Source of the DNA: Armigeres subalbatus
Taxonomy: Eukaryota > Arthropoda > Insecta > Diptera > Culicidae
Direction of reading: 5' to 3'
Length of the DNA: 64,000 nucleotides
Assembly: GCF_024139115.2 (NCBI RefSeq)
Contig: NC_085140.1
Location: forward strand, 48,225,995-48,289,994
Positions 52,413 to 63,339 of this stretch are shown here, piece by piece (position 1 is the first letter of the stretch; each line of letters begins with the position of its first letter). The translations under genes and the position numbers were made by a program. Under the pieces are notes generated by a model. It saw only the letters and a list, made by a program, of their open reading frames with translations. It was not told the DNA's origin and did no database searches.

Positions 52413-52638
52413 TAGCACTTCCACAACATATTAACCGCGAAGTTTCTAAGCCAAGTTACCATTTTTGCATTCGTATATCATGAGGCTAACACGATGATAC
52501 TTTTATGCCCGTGGAAGAAGTCGAGAAAATTTCCAAACCGAAAAATGCCTAGAACGGCACTGGGAATCGAACCCAGGCACCCTCAGCATGGTCTTGCTTT
52601 ATAGTCGCGCATCTTACCGCTAGGCTAAGGAGGGCCCC
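52413..52638 (-). mobile_element. Feilai: Feilai SINE, copy 2, 3'-truncated
   Basis: Minus-strand copy: the head GGGGCCCTCCTTAGCC ends at 52638, with GGGTTCGATTCCC at about 52563-52575. The body reaches AGTGCT near 52413 but lacks the CTGTCCCAGTGTGGGG block and (AGA)n tail. Small differences from copy 1 (GAAGAAGTCGAG) show divergence. Confidence 0.9.
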
Positions 52639-53244
52639 GTGAGCTAACGCGAGCCATCTACTACGAGTTTATATCGACGATGACGAAGACGAGGTGATTG
52701 AAGAAAAGATATTTTAGTTACTAGATAAAGATTGTCTCTACGGTTCCCTTTGTTCTGCTGTCAGGAACATGTTGGGTACCAAGCTGTCAAATAGTATGGA
52801 TTTTCCTTCTTTGACATTTAGCCCCCCTATCCTCGCCAGCAAAAGATGTTCCGGACAGCGACGACAGCGACAATCTTTATCTGGTAATTAAAATATCTTT
52901 TGATTGAAGTATTCGTTCAAAGTATTAAAGTCACTCGCAGAGAAATTCGGAAATGCATTGTGGCAGGGTATCGTACGTACTTTGGACTGACCATCTTGTT
53001 GCAAATTCGAGCGTGAAGCGTAAATATTGTTAAAGTTTTTCAAACGGTGGTTTTGAGCCTTGCGTTGGGTGGTCAAAACGCATATAAAAAATGAGCGGTC
53101 TTGTCCAGCGCGAATCAATACCAGAAAAGGGAGGAAAGACGGAAATAATTAAACGCATGTTGTCCGTGGGTGGATGAGTGTCCAAGCCAAAGGCTGGACG
53201 AACGAAGCAAATAACAGTTGTCGACAGTGAGGTTTCTGGCTTTG
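52639..53244. other. Junk between SINE and RTE copy 2; includes an RTE scrap
   Basis: GCAGAGAAATTCGGAAATGC to ATCGTACGTACTTTGGACTG (about 52936-52990, plus strand) encodes REIRKCIVAGYRTYFGL. This matches REIRRRIVAGNRTYFRL of RTE family 2, so it is a short fragment. The rest is unassigned. Confidence 0.55.
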
Positions 53245-53416
53245 ACACATTTGGTGCGGTGGCGAATCTTTTTTGACCGCAGTTTCTTCTGGAGCCCGTA
53301 GTAGGCCCCACTTATACAGATGATACTCCTTCGTATTTCACGACTGACATTGTTATCAGTCGTTAGCAAGGATCCGAGGTAGACGAATTCCTCGACCACC
53401 TCGAAGGTATCCCCGT

Positions 53417-55310
53417 CTATCGTAACACTGCTTCCCAGGCGGGCCTTGTCCCGCTCGGTTCCGCCCACAAGCATGTACTTTGTCTTTGACCGTGCTTTGA
53501 CGCATTTACCACCAGTCCAACTTTTGTTGCTTCACGTTTCAGGCGGGTGTACAGTTCTGCCACCTTTGCAAATGTTCGGCCACCTTTGCAAATGTCCATG
53601 TCATCCGCGAAACAAATAAATTGACTGGATCTGTTGAAAATCTTACCCCGGCTGTTACACCCGGCTCTCCGCATGACACCTTCTAGCGCAATGTTGAACA
53701 ACAGGCACAAAAGTCCATCACCTTGTCTTAGTCCCCGTGTTCGCCTGATATCTTCACACAGTTTTGCACACCATCCACCGTTGCTTTGATCAGTCTGGTA
53801 AGCTCCCCAGGGAAGCTGTTCTCGTCCATAATTTTCCATAGCTCTACGCGGTCTATACTGTCGTATGCCGCCTTGAAATCAACGAACAGATGGTGCGTTG
53901 GGACCTGGTATTCACGGCATTTTTGAAGGATTTGCCGTACAGTAAAGATCTGGTCCGTTGTCGAGCGGCCGTCAACGAAGCCGGCTTGATAACTTCCCAC
54001 GAACTCGTTCACTAATGGTGACAGACGACGGAAGATGATCTGGGATATCACTTTGTAGGCGGCATTAAGGATAGTGATCGCTCGAAAGTTCTCACACTCC
54101 AGTTTGTCGCCTTTCTTGTAGATGGGGCATATAACCCCTTCCTTCCACTCCTCCGGTAGCTGTTTGGTTTCCCAGATTCTGACTATCAGTTTGTGCAGGC
54201 AAGTGGCCAGCTTTTCCGGGCCCATCTTGATGAGCTCAGCTCCGATACCATCCTTACCAGCTGATTTATTGGTCTTTAGCTGTTGAATGGCATCCTTAAC
54301 TTCCCTCAAGGTGGGGGCTGGTTGGCTTCCATCGTCCGCTGAACTGACGTAGTCATCTCCTCCGCTGCCTAAACTTTCACTGCCTGTACTCTCAGCGCCA
54401 TTCAGATGTTCCTCGTAGTGCTGCTTCCACCTTTCGATCACCACACGTTCGTCCGTCAAGATGCTCCCATCCTTATCCATGTGCTCGCGGCACGAAGCCT
54501 TTGCGGGATGCGTTGAGCTTCTGATAGAACTTGCGTGTATCTTGAGAACGGCACAGCTGTTCCTTCTCCTCGCACTCCGCTTCTTCCAGGCGGCGTTTCT
54601 TCTCCTGAAAAAGGCGGGTCTGCTGTCTCCGCTTCCGTCTATAACGTTCCACATTCTGCCGGGTACCTTGCTGCAGCGCGACCGCCCGCGCTGCGTCCTT
54701 CTCCTCCAGAATCTGTCTGCACTCTTCGTCGAACCAATCGTTCCGTCGACTTCGACCCATATACCCAACGTTGTTCTCCGCTGCGTCGTTAATGGCTGCT
54801 TTAACTGTACTCCAGCAGTCATCAAGAGGGGCCCCATCGAGCTCACCCTCTTCCGGCAACGCTGCCTCGAGATGCTGCGCGTATGCAGTGGCGACATCAG
54901 GTTGCTTCAGTCGCTCTAGGTCGTACCGCGGCGGTCGTCGGTACCGAACATTGTTGATGACGGATAGTTTTGGGCGCAGTTTCACCATCACCAGATAGTG
55001 GCCAGAGTCGATGTTAGCGCCACGATATGTCCTGACGTTGATAATGTCGGAGAAGTGCCGTCCATCAATCAGAACGTGGTCGATTTGTGATTCTGTCTGC
55101 AGTGGTGATTTCCAGGTGTACCGATACGGAAGGCTGTGTTGAAAGTAGGTGCTGCGAATGGCCGTATTCTTGGAGGCGGAGAAATCTATTAGTCGTAGGC
55201 CGTTTTCGTTCGTCAGCCGGTGAGCGCTGAACTTCCCAATAGTCGGTCTAAACTCCTCCTCTTGGCCAACCTGAGCGTTCAAATCTCCTATGATGATTTT
55301 GACGTCGTTG
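53417..55310 (-). pseudogene. RTE copy 2: endonuclease end, linker and reverse transcriptase
   Basis: From 55310 downward: IIIGDLNAQVGQEEEFRPTI, NGLRLIDFSASKNTAIRSTY, IDSGHYLVMVKLRPKLS (SDH box mutated to SGH), then the linker. RT blocks TNKSAGKDGIGAELIKMG, HHLFVDFKAAYDSIDRVEL and GLRQGDGLLCLLFNIALEGV follow, and ICFADDMDI with the FADD box. Frames change near 54475 and 53750. It supplies the undisturbed reference for two of the lesions in copy 1. Confidence 0.92.
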
Positions 55311-55320
55311 CTTGGGCAGC

Positions 55321-56301
55321 TTGTTTGTTTGTTTGTTTGTGTATTTACGACACGTTACACCGGAAGGGTGCATTCGTTTCGGAAAGAAGATTTTTGGGTG
55401 TACAATTATAAATTCTTTACATTGTAATATTTTCTTTTTATCTTCTACTCTTCTTCTCACGTTTCTCCTCATACTTCTCTCTCTCTCACTATCTTCTTAA
55501 TCTTTTCTACCGGTGCTTCCATGCTGGTTGCGGCAGAGCTGTGAAATAACAGCGCTTCCGTCTCCGTGGACCACTGTTGGGAAAAAAGGTACAGCGGTAA
55601 AATCTGCGAATGTTTAACATACTTTAACATACTCATGTTTGTATAATCATTTTTGATCCGTGGAAATAAAGTGTAGGTAACGTACCTGACTTGGTTTCTA
55701 TTTCGGATACATGATAAAGAATAATCCCCAGGGGTGTGGGTGTCTCTTGGGAATTCGATTGCATTCCTTTCTGGCTATCCAAGGTGGTGAGTATTCCCAC
55801 TTGGATATTGGGATAGCTTAGGTGAGAAATCTCACTAAGCTATAAGACTTCAGGTGGAACGTTTCCACTGAAGCGGACACAAAGGTGATATGTGTCGCCT
55901 GCGCCTTTTTCAGGCGCCAACCTGTAATGTTTTGCAAGACAGTATCTGCTGGTGGATGAATATGCCGAGTATTGACCTGTGGGACGCCAGTGCCCCACAG
56001 TGCCAGCCGTTGCCAAAACTACTACACCATTGTTTCCAGATACACCGGAACAGCCGGCACTGGAGAAAGGTTTTGTGTAGTATTGTCGACTGGATTCATC
56101 TTGCTCGTGTGTTGACGCCATTTACAGCTGTTCAGACAAGTTTGTTTGCTGTAGGAACAGTAGCATTACCGTAGCATCGTCGGCATTACCCAGGGCAGCT
56201 CTGAGACTAGTTGCGTTGATGTCGTTGTCCCGTCGCTGCTGCTCATACTTCCGACAATGGAGGATGACATGCCGCACGTCGATGATAGTTCCGCAGCACT
56301 A
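55321..56301 (-). mobile_element. 5'-truncated LINE (R1/Loa/I-type C-terminus) with (CAAA)n tail
   Basis: 981 bp flanked by a perfect 10-bp TSD CTTGGGCAGC (55311-55320, 56302-56311). Minus strand: a short coding end, a 0.8-kb 3' UTR, and a tail read as CAAACAAACAAACAA at 55321. The UTR contains a purine-rich stretch (55430-55510, pyrimidine-rich on plus) next to the CACCCTTCCGGTGTAACG segment that also occurs at 33.9 kb. Confidence 0.9.
56122..56299 (-). pseudogene. C-terminal end of LINE polymerase with zinc-knuckle-like motif
   Basis: Minus-strand frame: CGTIIDVRHVILHCRKYEQQ, then RRDNDINATSLRAALGNADD and a hydrophobic end, TAA at 56122-56124. A (C)-x-x-(C/G)...H-x4-C pattern followed by a basic stretch is usual at the C-terminus of R1, Loa and I-type ORF2 proteins. 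Only about 58 codons remain. Confidence 0.7.
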
Positions 56302-56850
56302 CTTGGGCAGCTGTCGTACTCACGTTCCAGCTTCGCGTAGAATGCGTCCTTATAATCATCAGTGCTTCCGGAGTGTGGGCTATGGACGTTGATTATGCTG
56401 AAGTTGAAGAACCGGCCTGTGACCCTCAACCTGCACAATCTTTCATTGATCGGCCACCACCCGATCACGCGCCTTTGCATATCGTCCATCACTATGAAAG
56501 TTGTTCCCAGCTCGTGTGTGTTGCCGCAGCTCTGGTCGGTGGTATGATTACCTCTAAACGTTCGCACCATTGATCCCTTCCAACAAACCTCCTGCAGCGC
56601 TACGGTGCCGAATCCACGGTCCTTGAGCACATCGGCGTATGCGTATGCGTGTGCTCCCGAGAGAGAAGTTGAGAGATTTGCAGTTCCACGAACCGAGTTT
56701 CCAATCGCTAGTCTCTTTTCGTCGCAGTAGTCTTCGCCGATGGTTCCGGTCATACTCTCTTGTTGATTGTTCGTTGCGTATGTTTTTTTATAGGCTGGCT
56801 TGTAAGGCCTGACACCAAACCCCCCAAATTTCCCGAGGACCATTCCTCTT
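56302..56850 (-). pseudogene. RTE copy 2: endonuclease N-terminal part
   Basis: Reads MVLGKFGGFGVRPYKPAYKK, then YADVLKDRGFGTVALQEVCW and GRFFNFSIINVHSPHSGSTD up to REYDSCPS, where the 981-bp insertion begins. Catalytic Glu (LQEV) is present. The rest of the domain lies at 55.2 kb. Confidence 0.88.
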
Positions 56851-57321
56851 TATTCCCGGTGTACCATGGTGCACAGTTTCACTTAGAGTCCCTCGCTGGC
56901 ACTCGGACGATGATCAGTCGTCCCTAACATGGAGAACAGACGCTGTTGTAAGCCGATCCTGACATGGAGAACAGACGCTTAGTAAGATTTGCACCTCCGG
57001 AGAGGAGCAAACCCCCCCTCTCCTGTCAGCATACGACCATAGATCCCACCGGGGTTGGTTACCCGATCTTCCCTAAGGTTGCTCGTATCCCGGCCAGCAC
57101 CACGGGGAGATAGGGATAGGAGTTGCTGGGTAAGAGGCTAAGGACCGCGAGATGGGGTTTATTTTATTCCTACAGGTACGCGAAATACCATTGGTACGGT
57201 ACCCAGCATTTGCCGTGCCTCGTTTACCTTACTCCAAGCAAAAGTACGATGCTCTGAAAATCACCTTGCTGTTTGGGAGATACAGTTCCAATTGATTTAT
57301 GAAAAGTAAAACATTTTTCCA

Positions 57322-57443
57322 GTCGAAGTCAAGTACAAGACACTGAAGACGGCCTTACTGTTGAGGTCGAAATACGTATCTGTCAAGATACAATTAAGTG
57401 GTGGAATTCAATGGGATTGTAAAAACTCGTCTTATGACAAGTG
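57322..57443. mobile_element. Palindromic retroposon F1, half copy, 122 bp
   Basis: Starts GTCGAAGTCAAGTACAAGAC, the centre of the palindrome, and ends CTTATGACAAGTG. An 11-bp TSD ACATTTTTCCA lies at 57311-57321 and 57444-57454. Only one arm remains, so the copy is cut at the symmetry centre, a plausible stop point for reverse transcription through a hairpin. Confidence 0.88.
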
Positions 57444-57484
57444 ACATTTTTCCAAACAGTTTCAAAATAAATCTCTATTGCTTT

Positions 57485-58003
57485 GTTCTTCTTCTTCTTA
57501 TTGGCATTACATCCCCACACTGGGACAGAGCCGCCTCGCAGCTTAGTGTTCATTAAGGACTTCCACAGTTATTAACTGCGAGGTTTCTAAGCCAGGTTAC
57601 CATTTTTGCATTCGTATATCATGAGGCTAACACAATGATACTTTTATGCCCAGGGAAGTCGAGACAATTTCCAATCCGAAAATTGTCTAGACCAGCACCG
57701 GGAATCGAACCCAGCCACCCTCAGCATGCACACTAAGTTTTCCTTTCTTGAGCTCGGCAAAATCGGGCACCGCTGTATCTCAGTAAATTTGAAAACTGAA
57801 CTTCGGCAGAAAATTTTGTTTATTACTGATTTTCGGCAAAATTTTTACCGTATCTCAGCAACTGAAACGTCACTTTTACTGAGATCTCGGCAAAAATCAT
57901 GTTTGCTGAAACTCGCTGGTGCCCACCTCGGGAAAATAAACAAAAAATGCTGAGATCTTTGCTTTGTAGCCGCGCGTCTTACCGCACGACTAAGGAGGGC
58001 CCC
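57485..58003 (-). mobile_element. Feilai: Feilai SINE, copy 3, split by an insertion
   Basis: Minus strand: the (GAA)n tail at 57485-57500, CTGTCCCAGTGTGGGG, then the body to CATGCTGAGGGTGGCTGGG. After the insert, the tRNA-like head ends GGGGCCC at 58003. The insertion lies between CATGCTGAGGG and the CTACAAAGC segment. Confidence 0.9.
57729..57956. mobile_element. MITE-like insert in Feilai copy 3
   Basis: Left end CACACTAAGTTTTCC...GAGCTCGGCAAAATC resembles the end of the insert at 40297-40473. Interior repeats CTCGGCAAAA and TGCTGAGAT occur several times. The matching right terminus is absent, so it is truncated. Confidence 0.65.
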
Positions 58004-58494
58004 AATCATTATTGATTTATTGGCATTTATCGGTGAGTACAACATCTGAAGCTCAAAGTAAGAGGGAGCGCAACAATGAAGAACAGTATGGATAGGTGTC
58101 ATAGGCGACGAGTATGAAGCGAACAGAAATTGGAAATATTGCAGAAGGCTAATTGTGAGAACAGCATTGTTGAAATCGCTTTTATTCTGCTTAACGTACG
58201 GTGATGCCTCATGTACGGTGATCAAAAAACTTTCCCAATAAGGAGAGCCCCTATTGCTTTGTAAAAATAGCTAATCAAAGTTACACAATACATAGGCTAT
58301 ATGGCACATTGGTTTCGTTGGCAGCCCCATGTACATGTGGTATTTATAAACTGGGATCCAATCGTCACACACTCACTCTTGTGTTTTGAGCACTTTTTGG
58401 GGGAGATAGAGCCAACTTGAAAGATCTCCATCCTTAAATTGGGCCCTGATACCTATCGACTTCATTTATTTCTCTGTTAGGGTTTTGTCGCCAA
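58004..58494. other. No gene recognised
   Basis: AT-rich, no feature supported. Confidence 0.4.
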
Positions 58495-59440
58495 GAGATC
58501 CTAAGTCTGCCCCTGCGGCGATGATTCCAGCGCTTGCTTGCAGATTTCGTCTTCGCTCTTATACGTGGTGTATGACAGGCCTACGTCACACTGTGGAGTT
58601 GCTGTTGATATAGGATTTCGATGGCATCGTCGATGGGACTCAACATTCAGAATCCAGTTGTGAGGCCACCAGGTCCGAGCTGTAAAACGTTGACAACGGT
58701 TGATGAATACTTGCAAATCTACGTGATCTCTGCCAATACGCACTAAGTATCACTGGCGTATAACATCACAGATTTCACGTTAGAGTTGACTGGCTTTGGC
58801 TTTTGACCTTCTCCACTATTTGTCCAGCTACCGTGGAGTTGGAATTGTTCACATCCAATGATTCGGTGTTGTTGATGTTGATGAGGGGAGCGTTCAACCA
58901 GGTCATTCAGTTTACTCCACTGTTGCGTTAGTACTGCAGTATCGTCATCTGGGTCGAGGTAGTACGATTGCACTATGGTGGACAACAGCAACAGAGATAC
59001 ATATAATACATCCAGCCTTGCCTCACTTTAGCGATTATATTGTGCTGCACTCTGGATTTTGTCGACACCTCCCTTGCTTTTAGGGACGCCCCTCAGTTTT
59101 GCGTGATTCAGACGATCGCAGGCTTTTCCGTGGTCAACCAGTAGCAAATAAAGGGACTCTTGAAATTCATTGACCTGCTCCAGGATGATGCAAAGCATGA
59201 CAGTATGGACAGTATGGAAGAAGTTGATCTAAGTGGTCGAACCAACGTATCAGCTGATTAGTTGGATCGGTGAGTGACTGACATATCGCGTCTCTCTCTT
59301 GCACCCACGGATTTGCCCTTGCTCCAATCAGGCGTAGTGAAATAACGTAGAGGAGGCGCTTATCGCTAGATGTTGCGGCTTTCCTACCATCGTTGACCGG
59401 GGAGTCCACCTGTGCCCGCTTTTCCCGTCTGCAGCCAACA
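58495..59440 (-). pseudogene. Degenerate non-LTR reverse transcriptase, third LINE lineage
   Basis: Minus-strand pieces in order: DSPVNDGRKAATSSDKRLL, WFDHLDQLLPY, then EFQESLYLLLVDHGKACDRL (decayed block with FEKAFD-like site), NVKSVMLYASDT and VFINRCQRFTARTWWPHNWI. The WWPHNWI...HRRCH ending is a well-known LINE C-terminus, distinct from RTE families 1 and 2. The RT core is mostly deleted. Many stops. Confidence 0.78.
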
Positions 59441-59718
59441 GCGTTTGACTTACTTCTCTAGAGCCACTTTTAGTTATCAAGACTAGTATTCATGGGCGTA
59501 GCCAGGATTTCGAGAAGGGGGGGCAACTTTTTGGTCTTCTAAATCGTAGTTTTATAGTAGTTTTATAAAAACACATGAATATTAACACATGAAACCAAAT
59601 CCAAACCAAATCGAAACAATAATGATTAAAACAATAATGGATTTAAAAATACGTGATTTATTGCTCATCACATATTTTTAAATAAAGTGAGAAAAATATT
59701 AACGAACTTAGTACAGGC
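59441..59718. other. Unassigned; possible MITE left end
   Basis: GGGCGTAGCCAGGATTTCG at 59495 resembles a common insect MITE terminus (GGGCGTAGCCAGGATTT). No matching right end was seen. Confidence 0.35.
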
Positions 59719-59808
59719 ATACCTCGATAGTACGTACCCTCGATAGTGCGTACCCTCGATAGTACGTACCCTCGATTGTACGTACATTTTACCTCGATAG
59801 TACGTACA
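59719..59808. repeat. CCTCGATAGTACGTA tandem repeats
   Basis: Five to six units of about 16 bp (ACCCTCGATAGTACGT). The array starts with CAGGCATACCTCGATAG (59714-), which resembles the CAGGCATACCTCG terminus of pogo/Tigger-type elements. It could be the subterminal repeat of such an element, but no right end was found. Confidence 0.75.
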
Positions 59809-60752
59809 ACAAATTTTTTTTTCCGTTCAGTTTTCGGCTCGGTTTTAGTAAAATTTTTAATATGCTTTGATCATGGCACATGCGAGGGTCCTAATAATTT
59901 CACAACTGACTTAAACACCATCGTGAGGTTATAACGAATTTAGTAGCAAAACTTTGAAAAAAGCAGCGTATCATAAATGTTTGCCAGTCTTACGTAACAC
60001 ATATTATATGTACTATCATTTTAAACAATTGAAGGGCTATCTGAAACAGCTGAGTGATGCGGAGCGCGTCCAAGCCCTCATAAAGCAGAATATCAGCAAA
60101 AGAAATTCTTTTGTCATGGACGCGTTCGCACACGCACTCGCGTGAGTATGACATCGGCATAAGAGTGTTATCAGCACTAATTGAAATTTTATGGGTATGA
60201 TTTTCTTAGAAAGCAGATTAGCTATCCACTTAATTGAACAATTAGTATGTTTATGAATTATTTTATTTATCAAGGAAATTAGTTCCAGTCTAGAACCGTT
60301 CCCCAAGCATTAGTTCATCTGATAGACCAGAAAATATTTCCCCGAGGAGTAAATTAATTCTATCATGGGAATGGTGATTCATAAAATTGAATTTCCGGCA
60401 AGATATATACTGTTTAATTAAGTTTAGTTCCACATTTTTTTTTCTTGAGAAACAAATTAGCAGCGTTACTAAAATGAGGAAAATTTTTGGTCGAAAATTT
60501 CCTCTGAGACGTCTTACTGGGATTTCCGAAGAAGTTTATCCTGGAACAGTAGTTCCTCCCAAAAGGGTTCTTCCTGGGATACCTTGGTAGTTTGGTCGAA
60601 AATTCCTTACATGATTTAACTTGATATTCTATCTAGACCAGTGCGCCGATTGAAATTTTATCGACGGTAAGGCGTGATAGATCATTTTCACCCAGTGGCA
60701 GTGGCGTGGTGGTGATTAGCGGCGGCATGAGTCAGCGTGAATCAATTTTGTG
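59809..60752. other. No gene recognised
   Basis: AT-rich. Short frames (59746-60145) show no pogo-type transposase motif. Nothing supported. Confidence 0.4.
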
Positions 60753-60754
60753 TA

Positions 60755-60967
60755 GGGAGCGGGACCATTTGGGCAGCACCCCCTATTCCCGTCCGCAACG
60801 TTAATAACTCGACCGCGTTCCAACCAAATGGCTTGATTTTTTGTACATCACTAGATATCGACAGAAACTAACCATGTACTAAAAAACAAGCAATTCGATT
60901 GTAATGCGCTCGAGTAATGAACGTTGCTGACGGGAATAGGGGGTGCTGCCCAAATGGTTCTCTACCC
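60755..60967. mobile_element. MITE with about 50-bp inverted ends, TA-flanked
   Basis: Left GGGAGCGGGACCATTTGGGC then AGCACCCCCTATTCCCGTC. Right GACGGGAATAGGGGGTGCT then GCCCAAATGGTTCTCTACCC. TA flanks at 60753-60754 and 60968-60969. Total 213 bp. Tc1/mariner-type by TA target. Confidence 0.9.
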
Positions 60968-61149
60968 TATTACAAGTTTTTCGGAATTTATCTGGATGCT
61001 CCTCCAGTATTAAGAAAGAATATAAAATCGGCTATAACAATTATTATAAAAATCTTGCATTCATAATTGCATAAGTTTAAGAAAACTAGAACCATACATC
61101 TGAATTTCTAAACAAATCCTCTCTGAAAAAATATTTATTATAAAATAGG

Positions 61150-63310
61150 CAGAAAAATCAATATGCAAGCTTTCTCCAGGAATTCCTTCGACAATTGCTC
61201 CTGGCATTCTATCCGAAATTCTATTAGGGATTCTTTAGGAATGCCTCCAGCAACTTCTTCGGCAGTTTCTTCAGGAATTCCACCATAAATTTTGCCGGGA
61301 ATTGATCCGAAAATTCCACCATTAGTTACTCCAAGAAAATCTTCACGAACTTCTTTTTAAGTTCTGCAGAATTCCCTGCAATAATTCAAATAATTTCGTG
61401 CTGTTTCCCATAATTTTTAAGAATAAGAATATTCCGTGGAAATTCCGCAAATTTGCCAGTAAACATTCCTGAGAATTTCACGAAAAATCTTCGAATTTCT
61501 TGTGTAAATTCCATAAAATTTTTCGTGAATTGTTTCGAATAATTACTTGTGAAAATTTCAAAGAATTTCTCCAGGAATTCCACCGGAAATTTATACAGAA
61601 ATTATAACGAAAATGAAATCAACAATGGAATTTTCGGAGGAGTTCCTAGATTAATCCGCAATGAAATCCTGAAAGAATTCCGGTGGAAACTAGGAGATCC
61701 TCCAGAAGTTTCTCCGAAAATTCCTCCTAGAATTCTTCCAGGACTTCCACCGGCATTTCCACCAAGAATTTCTCTAGGATTTATATAGATTTTCCACCAG
61801 AAGCTCCTCCAAGAATTTCTCTGCGAGCTCCTCAGGGAATTCTCCGGGAGGTCCTCTGATGATGATGATGGTCCAGCTACAAACCCCAACAAAGGTTTCA
61901 GCTAGACGAGATTTGTCTATAAGATGAATTCTCTTGTTTCCGAGAATGCTTCTGGTAGTTTCCCCGGGGTTCCTTTGAAAATTCTCCCGGGAGTTTCTTC
62001 TGAAATTCTTCCACAAAATTCCTTCGAGAGTTCCTCCGGGAATTCCACCAGCAATTCATCCGGGAGTTTCTCCGGAAATTCCTCAGGGAGTTCCACCAGA
62101 AGCTATTCCAGGTAATTATTCAGGTTTTTTTTTTCAGGAAATCATTCAGGCTTTATTCAGAAATTAAGCTGGAAATTCCTCCCGAAGTTCTTCCGATAGT
62201 TTCTCTGGGAGCTCATCCGGGAGGTTCTCTAGGAATTCTTCTAGGAGTTCCTCCTGAAATTCCTCCGGGAGTTCTTACGGGAGATCTTACGGGAGCTCCT
62301 CCGGCAGTTCCTTCGGGAATTCCTCCGGGAGATCCACCAGCAGTTTCTACGAGAATCCCTCCGGGAGTTTCACCGGCAATTCTCCGGGTGTTTCTCTGAA
62401 AAGGAACTCCCAGAGTAATTTCCGGAGGAACTCCCGGGGGATTTTCTATAGGAATTTCCGGAGAAATTATCAGAGGAATTCTCGGAGGAACTGCAGGTGG
62501 AACTTCTGGAGGAATTTATTGAAGAACTACAGGAAGAATTTCCGGAGGAAATCCTGGAGGAACTCTCGTAAAAATTCTAGGATGAACTCCCAAAGGAACT
62601 CCCGTAAGAATTCCAAGAGGAACTCCTGGAAGAATTCTTAAAAGAACCTCCCGGAGGAATTCCCGTAAGAACTCCCAGAGAAATTCTCCGAGGAACTTCT
62701 GGAGGAATTTGTAGATAAATGTCTAAAGAAATGCTAAATGAATTCCTGGAAGAAAGCCTGATTGAATTCCCGAAGGAACTACTGGTGGAACTTCAGAGGA
62801 ACATCCGGTGGAATACCCTAGAGGAAGAGAAAAAATATTTTTGAAGGAACTTCCGAAATCCCATTTCCCGTGAGATTCCTGCCAAATATCGTCCAGGAAT
62901 TCCATGTGAAGTTCCTGGAGGTATTACCGGAGAATTTCTTGGAAAAACTCCTGGAAGAACTTCCGGTGGAACACCCACAAGCACTTCCGGAGGAATTCCC
63001 ACATGGAAGTCCTGAAATAATTCTTAGAGAAGTTCCTAAAGGAATTTCCGAAAAAATATCTGAACGAATTCCCAGAAAAATACCAGAAGGAATTAATGCA
63101 GAAATTCCCAGATGAAATCCTGAAAGTATTCCCAGATAAATTGCTGAAGAAAATCCCTGCGGATTGTTTCGAAGAAATTTCTGGTAGAACTCTTGGCAGA
63201 TATCCGAGTAAATTCCGAGTGAAGTCCGGAAGGAATTCTAGTACACTTCCGCGGACAATCTCCCGGAGAAATTCCTGAAGGAATTCCTGGAGAAGTACCT
63301 GAAGAAACTC
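61150..63310. repeat. AATTCC/CCGGGAG satellite that reverses polarity at about 62,400
   Basis: From 61150 to 62395 the units read TTCCTCCGGGAGTTCCTCCG (12-24 bp period) on the plus strand. From 62400 on they read as the complement (GGAACTCCCGGAGGAATTCC). The two halves are therefore mirror arms of 0.9-1.2 kb. Frames in both strands (Pro/Gly/Glu/Leu rich) are artefacts. A GATGATGATGATGG run at about 61858 marks a non-satellite insert to 61925. Confidence 0.92.
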
Positions 63311-63339
63311 CCGAAAAAATACCTGTAAAAATTTCTGGG

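Larger units (their letters stand above)
53245..57219 (-). mobile_element. RTE-clade LINE family 1, copy 2, 3'-truncated, minus strand
   Basis: Same family as 3396-6856, with long near-identical stretches, in opposite orientation. The 5' end GGCACGGCAAATGCTGGG is at 57219. The 3' end is lost: homology stops after AAATGTGTCA at about 53245, removing the C-terminal domain. A 981-bp LINE insertion splits it at 55321-56301. Frameshifts occur near 54475 and 53750-53840, with a small duplication at GRTFAK (GGCCACCTTTGCAAATGT). Confidence 0.94.
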
